A DNA stretch of 33,519 nucleotides from Condylostoma magnum. Lineage: Eukaryota > Ciliophora > Heterotrichea > Heterotrichida > Condylostomatidae. The notes below the pieces were generated by a model, which had not been told where the DNA came from, ran no database searches, and was given only the letters and a program-made list of their open reading frames with translations. The stretch is taken from contig CAKKTI010000220.1 of assembly GCA_920105805.1 (NCBI GenBank), positions 1,810 to 35,328 on the forward strand, read 5' to 3'. Positions 11,150 through 23,056 of the stretch are shown piece by piece (position 1 is the stretch's first letter; the number at the start of each line of letters is the position of its first letter). The translations under genes were made by a program, and so were the position numbers.

Positions 11150-11434
11150 TCAAACTTTATGCTGCAATGATTTCTACTAATTGTTATATCTTGTAAAATT
11201 AGATTGTTTTACTGATGCAGCTCATCATTAAATGCTTATCTTCCTATCTTATAAAAACAACCATTATTCCAAAATTACTTATCAAATAAACTTTAATGAC
11301 TTAGGCTATATTGCAATACATCATCTAAATAAATTTGAATAAGCCGTTGTTAGTACTATTTAGCTCCTAGCATAACACTTTACTTTTGCCCCTATTAAAA
11401 TAAATTTATTATATACTTTACTATAAAGTGCTAA

Positions 11435-12223
11435 CTAACTAAAATCTCTAATAATTTCCACTCCAAAAGCTTCAGCAAAAGGCGTTACATTTCCCTGAGG
11501 ATTTACGTCAGTAACTGCATTATGATCATTGAAAATTGCGAAAATCACCTTATCAAATCCCCAATTAGTATCCGTTTACAAAATTTCTTCTTTAAACAAC
11601 CTAGCAATTTCAGATGCTGGGTTAAGAAAAGCCCCACAGCCAAATGCGCTTAAAACTACTATCTTTTATGAGTGGTAAGAGGCTAAGTGTAAAATTGATT
11701 TAATCTTTTCCCGTGTAAAAGACTCACTTAATGTGTCAAATTTACCGTCATTTAAGCTTGGATAGGGAATTGCAGCCACTGCTATCATATTAACATAATA
11801 AGGTTGTTCTAAGAACTGGTATTCTGAGGCCTCTGATCCCCGGAAAACACACACACCAGGAGAGTAAATGCCCCCGGTATCACTCATCGGATATTAGGCT
11901 TTTCCCTCATTGTATAGATGCTGGAAGTAATTAGATCTTCTAAACAAGTTTTCCTCTTAAGCACCTGCTCCATGCTCTACACCTCCTCCTGGGGTATATG
12001 GATTTGCCATGTTCAGTAAACATACCTGATCAGGATAGGAGTCAAGGAAGTGTTAAGCTGCTTCTAAACAATCACCTTCATATACTATAACTTAAGGAGT
12101 CTAAGGATCATGCTGTGGTAGTTAAATATCAGAATGGTGGAATATTTAGAAATTATTCTAAACTCCTTGATTTAATTTATGCGGATCTAGACTTATAAAT
12201 TAATTAGATTAAGATACATACAT
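11435..12223 (-). CDS. Microbial-type poly(ADP-ribose) glycohydrolase (macrodomain)
   Basis: 262 residues. The PARG signature GGG-x(6-8)-QEE is present exactly: GGG at residues 79-81, seven residues (VEHGAGA), then QEE at 89-91. Upstream is a macrodomain beta strand (QVIVYEGDCLEAA). Downstream are YSPGVCVFRG, a YYVNMIAVAAIPYP strand, and the C-terminal KIVVLSAFGCGAFLNP with VIFAIFND that typify the DUF2263/TIGR02452 microbial-type PARG group. These enzymes hydrolyse the ribose-ribose bonds of poly(ADP-ribose); the two adjacent Glu include the catalytic one (family knowledge). The Gln of QEE is encoded by TAA. The start ATG at 12223 follows an AT-rich spacer; the stop is TAG at 11437-11435. 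Probably nuclear or cytosolic, with no signal peptide seen. Confidence 0.87.
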
Positions 12224-12388
12224 TAATTATTGCACTTTTTCTCTTGTGTCGTTGAATATATCAGTTCTTCATTATGCACGGGTCATTGTGTGCATTTAAG
12301 ATATTTTTTAAGAGTGTTGAGAGTGGATATCTGCCATATTTACTTATTTATGAGTGAGTAGATTGTAAAAATGCAGAAGATAAAACAA

Positions 12389-13816
12389 TTAAGTGTCATT
12401 ATTAAGCGATTCTTCCTCTTTAACTCCATTTATTACCTTTCCTGTGTATGTGGTTCCATCTGAGTAAATTATTTCACTTAACCCGTTTAACTTGCCACAT
12501 GTAAAATTTCCCTTATATATAGTACCATCCTTCCAATATTGCTTACCACTTCCATGAGGTTACAGTCCTTTAAACTCTCCAATGTATACAAAATCTTCTG
12601 TTTCATAAGTAGCTGGCCCTTAAATAACATTATCACTTAGCTTTCCCTCTAATGTGTTTCCATCAATTAATTTGATAAGCACCTCTCCTTCAACTTTTCC
12701 CCTTTTCCAAGTTCCTTTGATACTTTCTCCATTAGAATACTGCATTATGCCTTCTCCATGATACTTTCCTTTATTAAAATTCCCAGTATATACATCTCCA
12801 TTTGAACTAGTAAAACTTCCGTACTTGATAAATCCACTATAGAATTACCCAGAAAAAAGCGATGAATCAGGATATTTTATGTAACCAAAGCCATCTGGAA
12901 AGCCCATTTTTCATTCTCCTGTGTATTATGTACTATTATACCAAATAGATCCATATTTATCGATTTAACCTTTAGTAAAAATACCTTAATAGCTAGCACC
13001 ATTACAATAAAACATAAATCCTTCTCCTTCTTTCAATCCATCTATAAATTCTCCTCTATAGGCAGATCCTGAGGCATAAGTGTAGTCTTTTGGTATATAA
13101 AGCTAATTTTCTATCTTATTATTCTTTATAATCGATTGCTTTAGGGCTTTTAGTATATAATAACCAGTAATCTCCTATCCCCAATTTTCAATACTTATTA
13201 GTTATTCAGTAGTAATAATAGTATTAGGAGATGTAGGTCCATTGGCTTGGATTGAGAAATATTCTAATGGAAGCTGCAAATTTTGATGAAATTGTTTAAA
13301 GAAATATTTCCAGTCAATATCAACTCCTTAAACAACTTGATTTAAATGTCTTAGTAAATGATCTTCAAAATAATCTCATGGTAATTTTTAAGAAGCTGAA
13401 ATTTAAGTCTACCAAAACTAACACAATCCGTTATCTATGCTTATACTAATATCAAAAGCTTTAAGGAAAATAATACAAGCTTATTTTCAAAATCCCTTAA
13501 TTTTCTTTATACCAGGATTATTTAGCTTTAACAGGTCAGTCAAATAGTCCATCTATTTGTTTTATGCAAAGGGTTTATATGAAATAACTGCTTTGTTCAA
13601 CTTTTAAGTGCTCAATACCTTTTACTCGATTTAGTTTATGAGTGTATCAATATCTGTTGATTTATTTTTATTGCATCTTCTGAATTTACATCGTTCTCTA
13701 TACTAAGAGTTTCTATTTGACCTTATATTAGGTAGATTAAGACCTCCAGTTGGCCTTTCAATCACATTATTATCAAAGTTTTAAGTATAAGGCATTTTAA
13801 ACATTCTATTTTTCAT
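12389..13816 (-). CDS. MORN-repeat protein
   Basis: 475 residues. The N-terminal 225 residues are non-repetitive and basic, without membrane helices. The C-terminal half has about ten MORN repeats of 20-23 residues, for example YRGEFIDGLKEGEGF, YTGEWKMGFPDGFGYIKY, YTGNFNKGKYHGEGIMQY and YKGNFTCGKLNGLSEIIY. MORN arrays form long beta ribbons and are common in ciliate cytoskeletal and membrane-associated proteins. In the third repeat the consensus Trp of GEWKMG is TGA. ATG 13816 is used; in-frame ATGs follow at codons 5 and 8. The stop is TAA at 12391-12389. Its start lies only 17 nt from the start of the divergent START-domain gene. Confidence 0.88.
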
Positions 13817-13833
13817 ATTAAAAAACTACTATA
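13817..13833. promoter_or_regulatory. 17-nt divergent inter-start region
   Basis: The start codons of the MORN gene (-) and the START-domain gene (+) are separated by only 17 nt of A/T-rich sequence. Any 5' UTRs must be a few nucleotides long or overlap, and control elements must extend into one or both coding regions. No specific motif is recognisable. Confidence 0.45.
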
Positions 13834-14640
13834 ATGGGTTTGTCGTGTTCTCAGTGTCTCACAAATACTTTTTGCAGTGAATAGAATATTCCTTATCCTG
13901 GAAAAGACAACAATCCTCTAGCTTTTACTCCAATGCACGATTCAGAGGTATAACACTCCGCAATTTCCACAGAGGTACAAGAAGAGGAGGGGCAATCTTC
14001 AATTACCAAGGAGGCAATAGTGAAAAAGCTGGAAAATTCAATAGAAACCTACCTGGAGATATACAATGCGAGTCCTTAAGAGAAGGGATTTTAGCTCTAA
14101 CTGGACAAAGACGACATAAAGGTCTACTCGAAGGATATGACAGGGGGATACGTAATGCGATCAGAATGGTATACGACTTACGAGGCCAAAGAGTTCATTG
14201 ACTTCATAGGTAACTGCGAAATACGGTCTAAATGGGACTCAAATGTATAGCATCTGCACTTAATATAGGCTATAGATGATGAGATCAAAATCTACCATTA
14301 ATTATATAGGAAAGTGTTCACAATGGCTGCAAGAGATATACTTACAGTTGGAAAAAGGTACAAAATGGAAGATTACTTTCTAGACATTTGCACCTCTATT
14401 GATGCTCCTGAGCTAGTTTAAGTATAGAAAGGTACTGTGAGAGCTAATGTGGAGTTTGGAGGGTACATTGTTGAGCCTTTAAAAGACTCTAAGAATTAAT
14501 ACAAGGCTAAAATTACTAGTATTAGCTCTACTCAGTTCGGGGGGTCAATTCCAATGTCAATGTTAAAGAGAGTTTCTATATCAGCTGTTCCTAAATTCAT
14601 TAAAACTATCGAAAAAGGGATGAAAGAGCATTTAGAATAG
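13834..14640 (+). CDS. START-domain lipid-binding protein, probably N-acylated
   Basis: 268 residues. Residues about 65-260 match a StAR-related lipid-transfer (START) domain: a DDIKVYSKD strand, EWYTTYEAKEFIDFI, the conserved IRSKWDSNV helix, YRKVFTMAARDIL with its catalytic-looking Arg-Asp, and a C-terminal helix ending SISAVPKFIKTIEKGM. START domains bind a single lipid such as phospholipid or sterol. The upstream in-frame ATG at 13834 is chosen over ATG 13933 because it begins MGLSCSQC, a good N-myristoylation and palmitoylation signal, which would hold the protein at a membrane. The stop is TAG 14638, two codons before TAA. The CK1 gene follows after 81 nt. The lipid ligand cannot be told from sequence. 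Confidence 0.87.
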
Positions 14641-14721
14641 ACTTAAATTTATGGTTTTTACAATTTTAATCAGCAAATTTAAAATCACATATAAAATCCT
14701 ACTTGTAATTTTCATAATAAA

Positions 14722-15756
14722 ATGAGTTAAAACAATCCATCAGTTGAGCTTAGAGTGGGTGGCAAATACCGTCTCGGGCGTAAAATAGGAGCTGGCTCCT
14801 TTGGAGACATTTACCTAGGCAGTAACGTTTAAACAAATGATGAAGTAGCAATTAAACTAGAGCAAGTAAGATCCCGCAATCCTTAACTGCTTTACGAGAG
14901 CAAAATATACAGAATTCTTTAAGGCGGCGTAGGCATTCCTAACATCCACTGGTACGGCGTAGAAGGTGAGTACAACGTAATGGTGCTGGATCTCCTGGGT
15001 CCCTCTCTAGAGGATCTTTTCAACTTCTGCAATCGCCGATTAAGCTAAAAAACAGTACTAATGCTTGCCGACTAGATGATATCACGAGTTGAGTTTCTGC
15101 ATGCTAAGAATTTTTTGCATAGGGACATAAAACCTGATAATTTCCTTATAGGACTGGGTAAGAAGGCGAATACAATATACGTAATTGACTTTGGACTGGC
15201 TAAGAAGTACAGGGATCCACGGACATAGCAGCATATACCGTGCAGGGAGGGGAAGAATCTGACTGGGACGGCCCGATACGCGTCCATAAACACGCATTTG
15301 GGGATAGAACAGTCTAGAAGGGATGATTTGGAAGGACTAGGGCACGTTTTTATGTACTTCCTAAGAGGGTCCCTGCCTTGGCAGGGACTATAAGCAAATA
15401 ATAAGAAAGAAAGGTATGACAGGATCAGGGAGAGAAAAATGAATACTACTATTGAATAATTGTGTAGGAATTTTGCCCCAGAGTTTGCTACTTATCTCTC
15501 TTACTGCAGAGGACTTAGATTTGAAGATAGACCAGATTATGCATACCTAAAACGAATGTTTAAGGATCTTTTCTTTAGAGAAAATCATTAAAATGATATG
15601 GTCTTTGATTGGTCGTTGTTGAATAACAGTTAAGGAAGGAGGAGAAGTAGTTAATAAGGGGAGGAGAGGAAGAATGCCAGGCCTGCTGTCAGAAAGGAAG
15701 AGGAGGTTAAAGATAGAAATGTGAGTCCTATGGGACAGCCTAGAAGGAAATTTTGA
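14722..15756 (+). CDS. Casein kinase 1 (CK1 family Ser/Thr kinase)
   Basis: 344 residues. All kinase landmarks are present: Gly-rich loop [17 protein letters not shown] lysine, HRDIKPDN (H133, D135), [10 protein letters not shown] (D156), and the CK1-specific [21 protein letters not shown] segment, then GSLPWQGL and VFDWSLL at the end of the kinase core. The tail of 45 residues is basic and Ser-rich, the usual site for regulatory phosphorylation in CK1. In-frame TAA/TAG fall on conserved Gln, for instance in MLADQMI and TQQHIP. The 3' end is ambiguous: TGA at 15754 is taken as stop, but reading it as Trp adds two residues before tandem TAG TAA at 15760. Broad roles in signalling and cilia are family knowledge. 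Confidence 0.95.
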
Positions 15757-15790
15757 GTTTAGTAACCTTATAAAGTTCAATTGTTTTAAA

Positions 15791-17242
<1,452 letters not shown>

Positions 17243-17256
17243 GTAAACGTAAAAAA

Positions 17257-17655
17257 ATGGAAAAGACAATTTATGATGAGTATGGAGGAGATTCATTTTG
17301 GAAGGAAAAGATTGAATTGCTGTTTGATGATAATTTAAGGTGCCCGGAGTTAAGCACACTGTTTGAAGGGACTAATTTAGATAATATTAAGTGTATGTAT
17401 TAAAGGTTAATTAAAGCAGCTTTTGGGGAAGGTGAAACATTGATGTTGCGAGTTAGAAACATTCATTAGAATTTAGGTATAACTATGCAGTAATTTTAGT
17501 TATTCAAGCTTAACTTTTTACATATTTTAAGTGAAGCAAATTTAGATGAGTAGGACATTTAGTGAATTGGTGAAGTAATTGAAAGCTTTATACAAGATAT
17601 AGTTGCTGACTATGATAGAAACCATACAACACAATCAAATAAGAGAAAAATTTGA
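17257..17655 (+). CDS. Truncated (2/2) haemoglobin, group 1-like
   Basis: 132 residues, close to the usual 115-135 for this family. It begins YDEYGGDSFW, has a CD-region FEGTNLDNIK and the family's F-helix segment VRNIHQNLGI with the proximal haem-binding His at residue 70, then a G/H-helix region ending IGEVIESFIQDIV. Group 1 truncated globins are well known in ciliates and bind O2 or NO; the exact ligand role here is not shown. One TGA is read as Trp (IQWIGEV). The stop is TGA 17653; if that were Trp, TAG follows two codons later. It is 14 nt behind the galactokinase and 73 nt ahead of MOCS1A. Confidence 0.88.
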
Positions 17656-17728
17656 TATTAGATATAGTTTTAAACCAGTTAAAATATACTCAATTTTACA
17701 AAAACAAAAAATTTCTAATTATTAAAAA

Positions 17729-18673
17729 ATGAATCCTCTTTTAGACAACTTTGGAAGATTCCATAATTACCTAAGAATTTCTCTTACTTCCAGATGCAAT
17801 TTCAAGTGTACATACTGCCACACAGATAAAAAGCCCCCTCCTTCGCTATAAGACAGTTTTTTCAAGCGAATTATTAATATTTTTGTATAATAAGGCGTAG
17901 ACAAAATAAGACTAACAGGCGGTGAACCTCTATTACATCCTTCCTTTTTCCAAATTGCATAGCACATCAAAAGCAACCACAACAATGTTAACCTAGCCAT
18001 AACTACAAACGGGGTCTTAGTTCCAAGGTACATAGACTAATTAAAGCAAACCATCAGTGCAATTAACATAAGTCTAGATACACTAGTGCCCTAAAAGTTC
18101 TAATTCATAGCAAAAGTACGAGGATTTGAAAAGGTAATGAAGGGAATTGAATTATCCATTCAAAACTTTTAAAAGGTTAAGTTAAATTGTGTTATAATGC
18201 GTGGATTAAATGATGATGAAATATACGACTTTGTAGAGTTAGCTAGAACAAGTCCGATAACTGTCAGATTCATTGAGTTTATGCCATTTACAGGAAATAA
18301 TTGAAATGATTAAAAAGTGATTACCCATTAGGAAATGATTGAATTAATTAAACAACGCTACAATGTGACTAGAATTAACAGTAATTCAACTGCTTTTGAG
18401 TACTAAGTGGAGTCATTTGCAGGTAAAATAGGATTCATCCCTACAATATCTGAGCCGTTTTGCTCAACTTGTAATAGGCTAAGAATAACCTCAGATGGTA
18501 AGTTAAAAGTATGTTTGCATAATCCCAGGGAGGAAAACATAGATGAGAGTTGAACGGATTAGCAGATTGTTGAATTCATATAAAGAGAAGTTCTACTAAA
18601 GCCAGAGAGCAGTGGAGGAGTTGATAATATACTGAATAATGGCAATAGGCCAATGACATTTCTAGGAGGTTAA
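17729..18673 (+). CDS. MOCS1A: Molybdenum cofactor synthesis protein, radical SAM GTP 3',8-cyclase (MOCS1A/MoaA)
   Basis: 314 residues, intact MoaA length. The radical-SAM cluster Cys are C23, C27 and C30 ([10 protein letters not shown]). [13 protein letters not shown] binds SAM. The second 4Fe-4S site is [18 protein letters not shown]. It catalyses the first step of molybdopterin synthesis, GTP to 3',8-cyclo-GTP, with its partner MoaC/MOCS1B, which is not in this window. Trp192 in [11 protein letters not shown] is TGA and lies at a conserved Trp of the family. The chain ends MTFLGG, the functional C-terminal Gly-Gly of MoaA, immediately followed by TAA TAA (18671-18676). That fixes TAA as a true stop. 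The K+ channel gene starts 17 nt later. Confidence 0.96.
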
Positions 18674-18690
18674 TAAGTTTATTTAGTAAA

Positions 18691-20745
18691 ATGTCTTAAA
18701 CTGATTACGATAATTGCATAATGGAGTAAGACTCAGATGATACTGTCTGATTAGGCAATGAGAAGATCTAGGATTCAATAAGTTTATTGAATAATCAGAG
18801 GGAAAAATCTAGTTCAAAGCAAGTAAAGTGAAAGGGAGAGTATAAAATTGTAAAAAGAAGATCTAATAAACATTTAACTTGTTCTGGAGAATATAAATGG
18901 ATAAAAGTATGGAAAAGAGCTTTGTTTAGAATAAAAATCAGAAAAGCTTTGAGTTCTTTTGGAATTGATTTAGTGAAATTCGGTACTACATTTGAGCTTT
19001 AAGATATGAATGATAATATAAAGTAAAATGCCTAGTAGATTATTGAATAAAAACTAAACCACAGGGAAAAGTTTAGGCAGCTAAATGTTCATAAAGAGGA
19101 TTTTTTGCCTTGGTATCTTATACACCCCAAAAGTAAATTTAAATCAATATGGAACTCTATTCTTTGCTTTATTTTACTTTATGTTGCTATTTTAATGCCG
19201 TTTAGAATGGCATTTTTTGAGGTAAAATTCTACGATGCTTGGGCAATTGCTGAGCTAATAGTAGATGCACTTTTTGCTATAGATATTCTCGTTAATCTGT
19301 TTAGCAGTTATGTAAATAATGAGCATATATTAGAGCACAGGCTAAGTAAAATTGCAATAAATTATGCAAAAGGATGGTTTATAATCGATTTTATAGCTTG
19401 CATACCATTTAGCCTCATTGAGAATTATTTTACTAATAATTAGTAAGACTCAGATAATGAAGCATATAATGATCTTTTAAGATTGTTAAGACTTCCAAGA
19501 TTATACAGGCTCTTACGAATTAGTCGATTTTTTAAAGTAATAAAAAATTGAAAGCGTAATGAACAATTTGAGAAGATTTAAGACTACTTTTAACTGAATT
19601 CTCGTGTAGGAAAGTTGATAAAATTTGCATTGACAGTTCTGCTTTGCATTCATATAACAGGTTGCTTCTGGTACTTTTCAGCAAGATTAGAAGATTTTCA
19701 CCCTGATACATGAGTAGTCAGATATGGAATCTTAGACTCATCTACCTCAACTTCGTATACTTCTAGCATATACTGGTCAATTACTGTACTTACCACTATG
19801 GGATTTGGAGATATTCTGCCAGGAACTGATTAAGAAAGAATTTTAACAATGCTTTGAATGATGATAGGTGTGGGATTCTATTCTTTCACTATAGGGTCGT
19901 TATCATCTGTGTTATCTAGTATTGATACCCGGGAGTCTGTATTGGCCAACAAGCTCTATATAATATAAGAGTTTTCTAATGAGACTAAACTACCAAATAC
20001 TTTAAAATAAGAGTTAATCAACTCCGTCAGATACAATTCTAATAAGCTTGGAATGACTTGGCATGATAAATAGGAACTTTTCAATGAACTTCCTAAGGAG
20101 TTAAAATACACAATTGCTATCAACATGCATCACGGAGCTGCAACTTCAAATTCACTTTTTAGTAATGCAGATTAAGTTTATATATCGTGAATAATGCCAA
20201 TGCTTAAGCCTTTGCATTAAGAAGATGATAGTATTCTGTATCATGAAAAGGAATTTCCTGATGAGATATATTTATTAGCTAAAGGAAGAGTTAATTTTGT
20301 ATATGGAGCTTATAAAATAACATACAAGTCCTTTTTAAAGAATTCCTACTTTGGAGAAATTGAGATAATAAAGAATATAATGAGAATTGACACAATTCAG
20401 TGCTTTGGAAATTGTGAGTTTTTTACTATGGCCAGACATGATTTCAAGCTTTCGTTGATTTATTTCCCTAGGGAAAGTAAATAACTTAAGAAAATTGCTA
20501 AGAAAAGATTTATGATTAATTAAAAAGCCAGAGAATAGCTTATACAAATTCTTCAATTTAATAATAAAAAGGGAAATTTAAATGAATACAAGGAAGATGA
20601 GTCAAGTTTCAGTTTAATATAGATAATTGTTTTATTTCATTTATCATTAAAGTATAAGTTCTAATATTAAATGGAAGTGCCTGCTGGTAATGCTAGAAAA
20701 AACTAGGAAGAAGTGAATTATGCAAGTGATTAATATTATTCCTAA
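18691..20745 (+). CDS. Voltage-gated K+ channel with cyclic-nucleotide-binding-like domain (EAG/CNG superfamily)
   Basis: 684 residues. Six membrane segments: S1 near residue 155 (WNSILCFILLYVAIL), S2 and S3 with DALFAIDILVNLF and GWFIIDFIACIPF, and an Arg-rich S4 (LRLLRLPRLYRLLRISRF). The pore helix and filter are TTMGFGDILPG, with GFG at 371-373 as in EAG/HERG channels. After S6 comes a C-linker and, about residues 500-610, a CNBD-like fold (DEIYLLAKGRVNF, then SYFGEIEIIKNIMRIDTI). The usual Arg-[Ser/Thr]-Ala of a cNMP pocket is replaced, so ligand binding is uncertain. TGA is Trp in KNWKRNE, PDTWVV, TMLWMM and ISWIMP. The end is set at tandem TAA TAA (20743); a shorter end near 20658 cannot be ruled out. 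Confidence 0.92.
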
Positions 20746-20857
20746 TAAATAATATTTTTATATGCAACTACTAACATCATCAATTACAAAATTTTAAGTT
20801 AAAAATATTGATAAACATTAAAAAGAGTGAAATCATTTAATTAACATCGAAAATTTA

Positions 20858-21304
20858 TTAAACAGAACTGTCACTAAGTATTTCTTCATCTGAGGAATAA
20901 GGTGAAATTGGTATTTAATTAGTAAACTGATAGTTCTCCCTTGCTTGCCAGTTTCAATTCCTTATATCCTCCCCCTTCTCTTACTTCATTTACTAAAATT
21001 CCTCTGTATTGAATAATTAAGCAAGCATTTTATTAGTATAATGCTACTTTTACTACAAATATTCTTATTACGATATTTAATAAGTATAAGGACTTTTGAA
21101 TCTAGGCACATTTTCCGTAGTTATTATATCAAATATCCCTAAAATTGTAAAAACTACTAAAATAAGCAGTAGTATTAGCACAAAAAGCCTATAATTACTT
21201 CCTAATTAATTTAATTAAGTTCCAATATATGAGTTATCAGGTACTACAATTACAATAGAAAAAATTAGAAATATAACTCCAATTATTACTGCAGAAACCC
21301 GCAT
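20858..21304 (-). CDS. Small two-TM protein of unknown function
   Basis: 148 residues. Two strongly hydrophobic helices, residues about 5-22 (VIIGVIFLIFSIVIVV) and 40-60 (LFVLILLLILVVFTILGIF), enclose a short loop with NSYIGTQLNQLGSN. The C-terminal 85 residues are hydrophilic, Gln-rich and end in an acidic-Ser segment (SPYSSDEEILSDSS). This topology suits a membrane anchor or tetraspan-like fragment, but no family is recognised. It ends with tandem TAA TAA (20860-20855) and is convergent to the K+ channel gene, 112 nt away. Its start is only 20 nt from the NTMT1 start on the other strand. Confidence 0.65.
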
Positions 21305-21324
21305 ATTTTTTATCCGTATCTAAT

Positions 21325-22110
21325 ATGAGAACTAAAAATCACCTTACTCAAAAAGAATGCAAAGGAGAGGACGATGAAGGGCATAAGTAACTTTTAATTA
21401 GATACAACTGTATTGAAGATATGTGATAGGATTAATTTAGTATTGAGAAAGTGGGAAGTGAGTAAAACTGGTACAGATTAGGCAATTAGTTTTGAAATGT
21501 AAGTTGTAATAAGAATACTGATAGTAATATTAGTGGAGTTTTATGTGGATGTGATAATATACATGAACCTGATATCAGAGAAAGTAATTAATTGTTGACT
21601 TAGTTGATTTAGGAATACTCTATAGAAAATTAACGTGCTTTAGACTGTGCATCGGGTGTAGGAAGAGTTACTAAATTTGTATTATAGAACTATTTTTAAG
21701 TAATTGATTTGTTTGATTAAAGCCAGAATTTATTAGATTAGGTATAAACTTTGAATAATACTGAAAAATTAGGAGATATGTGATGTATTGGAGCTTAAGA
21801 TTTTGTTCCAAGTGAGGGAATATATGACTGTATATGAATACAATGGTTGTTATCGCAGTTGATAGATAAGGATTTGATTGATTTTTTAAGGAGAGTGCAA
21901 AGAGGACTGAAGCCTAATGGTATAATCGTTATTAAAGAAAATACCGTTGATCATGGATTCCTAATGCATAATGAGGATTGCAGTGTATCAAGATCCTGCA
22001 GACAATTGCAACTAGCTATTGAGAAATCTGGGCTTAGTCTTATACGCATGTAAATGTAATAAGAATGGGACGAAGAGCTTCTTACTCCTTGTTTTTTTAT
22101 TTGCAGATAA
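21325..22110 (+). CDS. NTMT1: Alpha-N-terminal protein methyltransferase (NTMT1/METTL11-like)
   Basis: 261 residues, a little longer than the usual 225 because of a polar N-terminus. The AdoMet-binding motif is DCASGVGRVTKFVL (from residue 107), followed by QVIDLFDQSQNLL, the GAQDFVPSEGIYDCIWIQW core, RVQRGLKPNGIIVIKEN, and SVSRSCRQLQ with a late KSGLSLI strand. This order is specific to NTMT1, which methylates the alpha-amino group of proteins with an N-terminal Xaa-Pro-Lys. The first Trp of IWIQW (residue 171) is TGA at 21835. An N-terminal region about 60 residues long carries several TGA-Trp codons and is less conserved. The stop is TAA 22108 with another TAA at 22117; the next gene starts at 22121, 10 nt away. 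Nuclear/cytosolic. Confidence 0.92.
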
Positions 22111-22120
22111 TTAGTATAAA

Positions 22121-23041
22121 ATGTCTACTTTGCTTACTAAATTTTACAGCTTTGAGGATTAAATGAAGGAACACTTATCAACTAGATCTTCTGATGATAA
22201 TTTGCACTCAGAGTTGCCTTTTAGAAATTTGAGAATTTAAAAGCCTGATATAATGCCTGATGATAACGATAAAATAAGGGAAGATTCAATCGATTAAGAT
22301 GAGGTTGATACTGAGTATTCGATTATATTCATATTGTAGTAAAAGTATCGAAGAATACGATAGGAGCTTAGGAATGTAAAAAGTTAATTAAAATAAGAAA
22401 ATTATAATAATCAATAAGAAAAATTAGCTTGGGTTAAATAGTAAAAACTGCTTTAATAGCGAGTTTAATAGTTAGAAAGTTAGAATTAGTTTCTAGAAAA
22501 TTGCATTGCTAATAAAAATAATGAAATAGACTAACTAAATGAAGCTCATTAACAGTTGTATAAATGTTTTGATTTTTTATAAAATTAGTAAGATTAAGTA
22601 AATGAAATTGAGATACTACAAGAATAGTTAGATTAAGCAAATAAGTAAAATTAAAATTACTAGTAAGAAATACAAAAATTATTTGCAAAGTGTACAATAA
22701 GAGATAAGGAATACAACAATTAATGACAATTAGATAAAGAAAGCATAATTAGAAAATTAGACTAATTTTAAGGGAAAATAGAAAAACAGAAAAATGCTAA
22801 TATTCAATTATAAATTGAGAATGAACATCTTAGGGAATAAATTAATAATTAATAAACATTTTAGAGTAGATTTAACAGAGAATAAAAGAAGCAGAATATA
22901 ACAAAAAGTTTCAACAAACCACACAATCCTAAAAAGTTAGCTGAAAATTAAGTTCTTAATATATAAACCAAACCAAATAAACCTTCAAATACTCAAGCAA
23001 CATTAAAGTTCCCAAAAAGGCCGAATTCCTACAAAACTTAA
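22121..23041 (+). CDS. Gln-rich coiled-coil protein
   Basis: 306 residues. Residues about 70-250 are a long predicted coiled coil, with repeating Leu/Ile in heptads amid Gln, Glu, Lys and Asn; a very large share of Gln is TAA/TAG. The N-terminus is acidic and Ser-rich, and the C-terminus basic and Pro/Asn-rich (KPNKPSNTQ, PKRPNSY). No domain with a named function was recognised. It lies 10 nt after NTMT1 and directly before the guanylyl cyclase. The end is taken as TAA 23039, with TAG and TAA at 23045 and 23054; the last abuts the cyclase ATG at 23057. Frame-independent support is lacking, so the call rests on the long clean heptad pattern. Confidence 0.6.
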
Positions 23042-23056
23042 TATTAGTTAAATTAA

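Noticed and set aside
15072-15780. Minus-strand open frames opposite CK1
   Set aside because: The plus strand has a complete kinase with all catalytic motifs in one frame.
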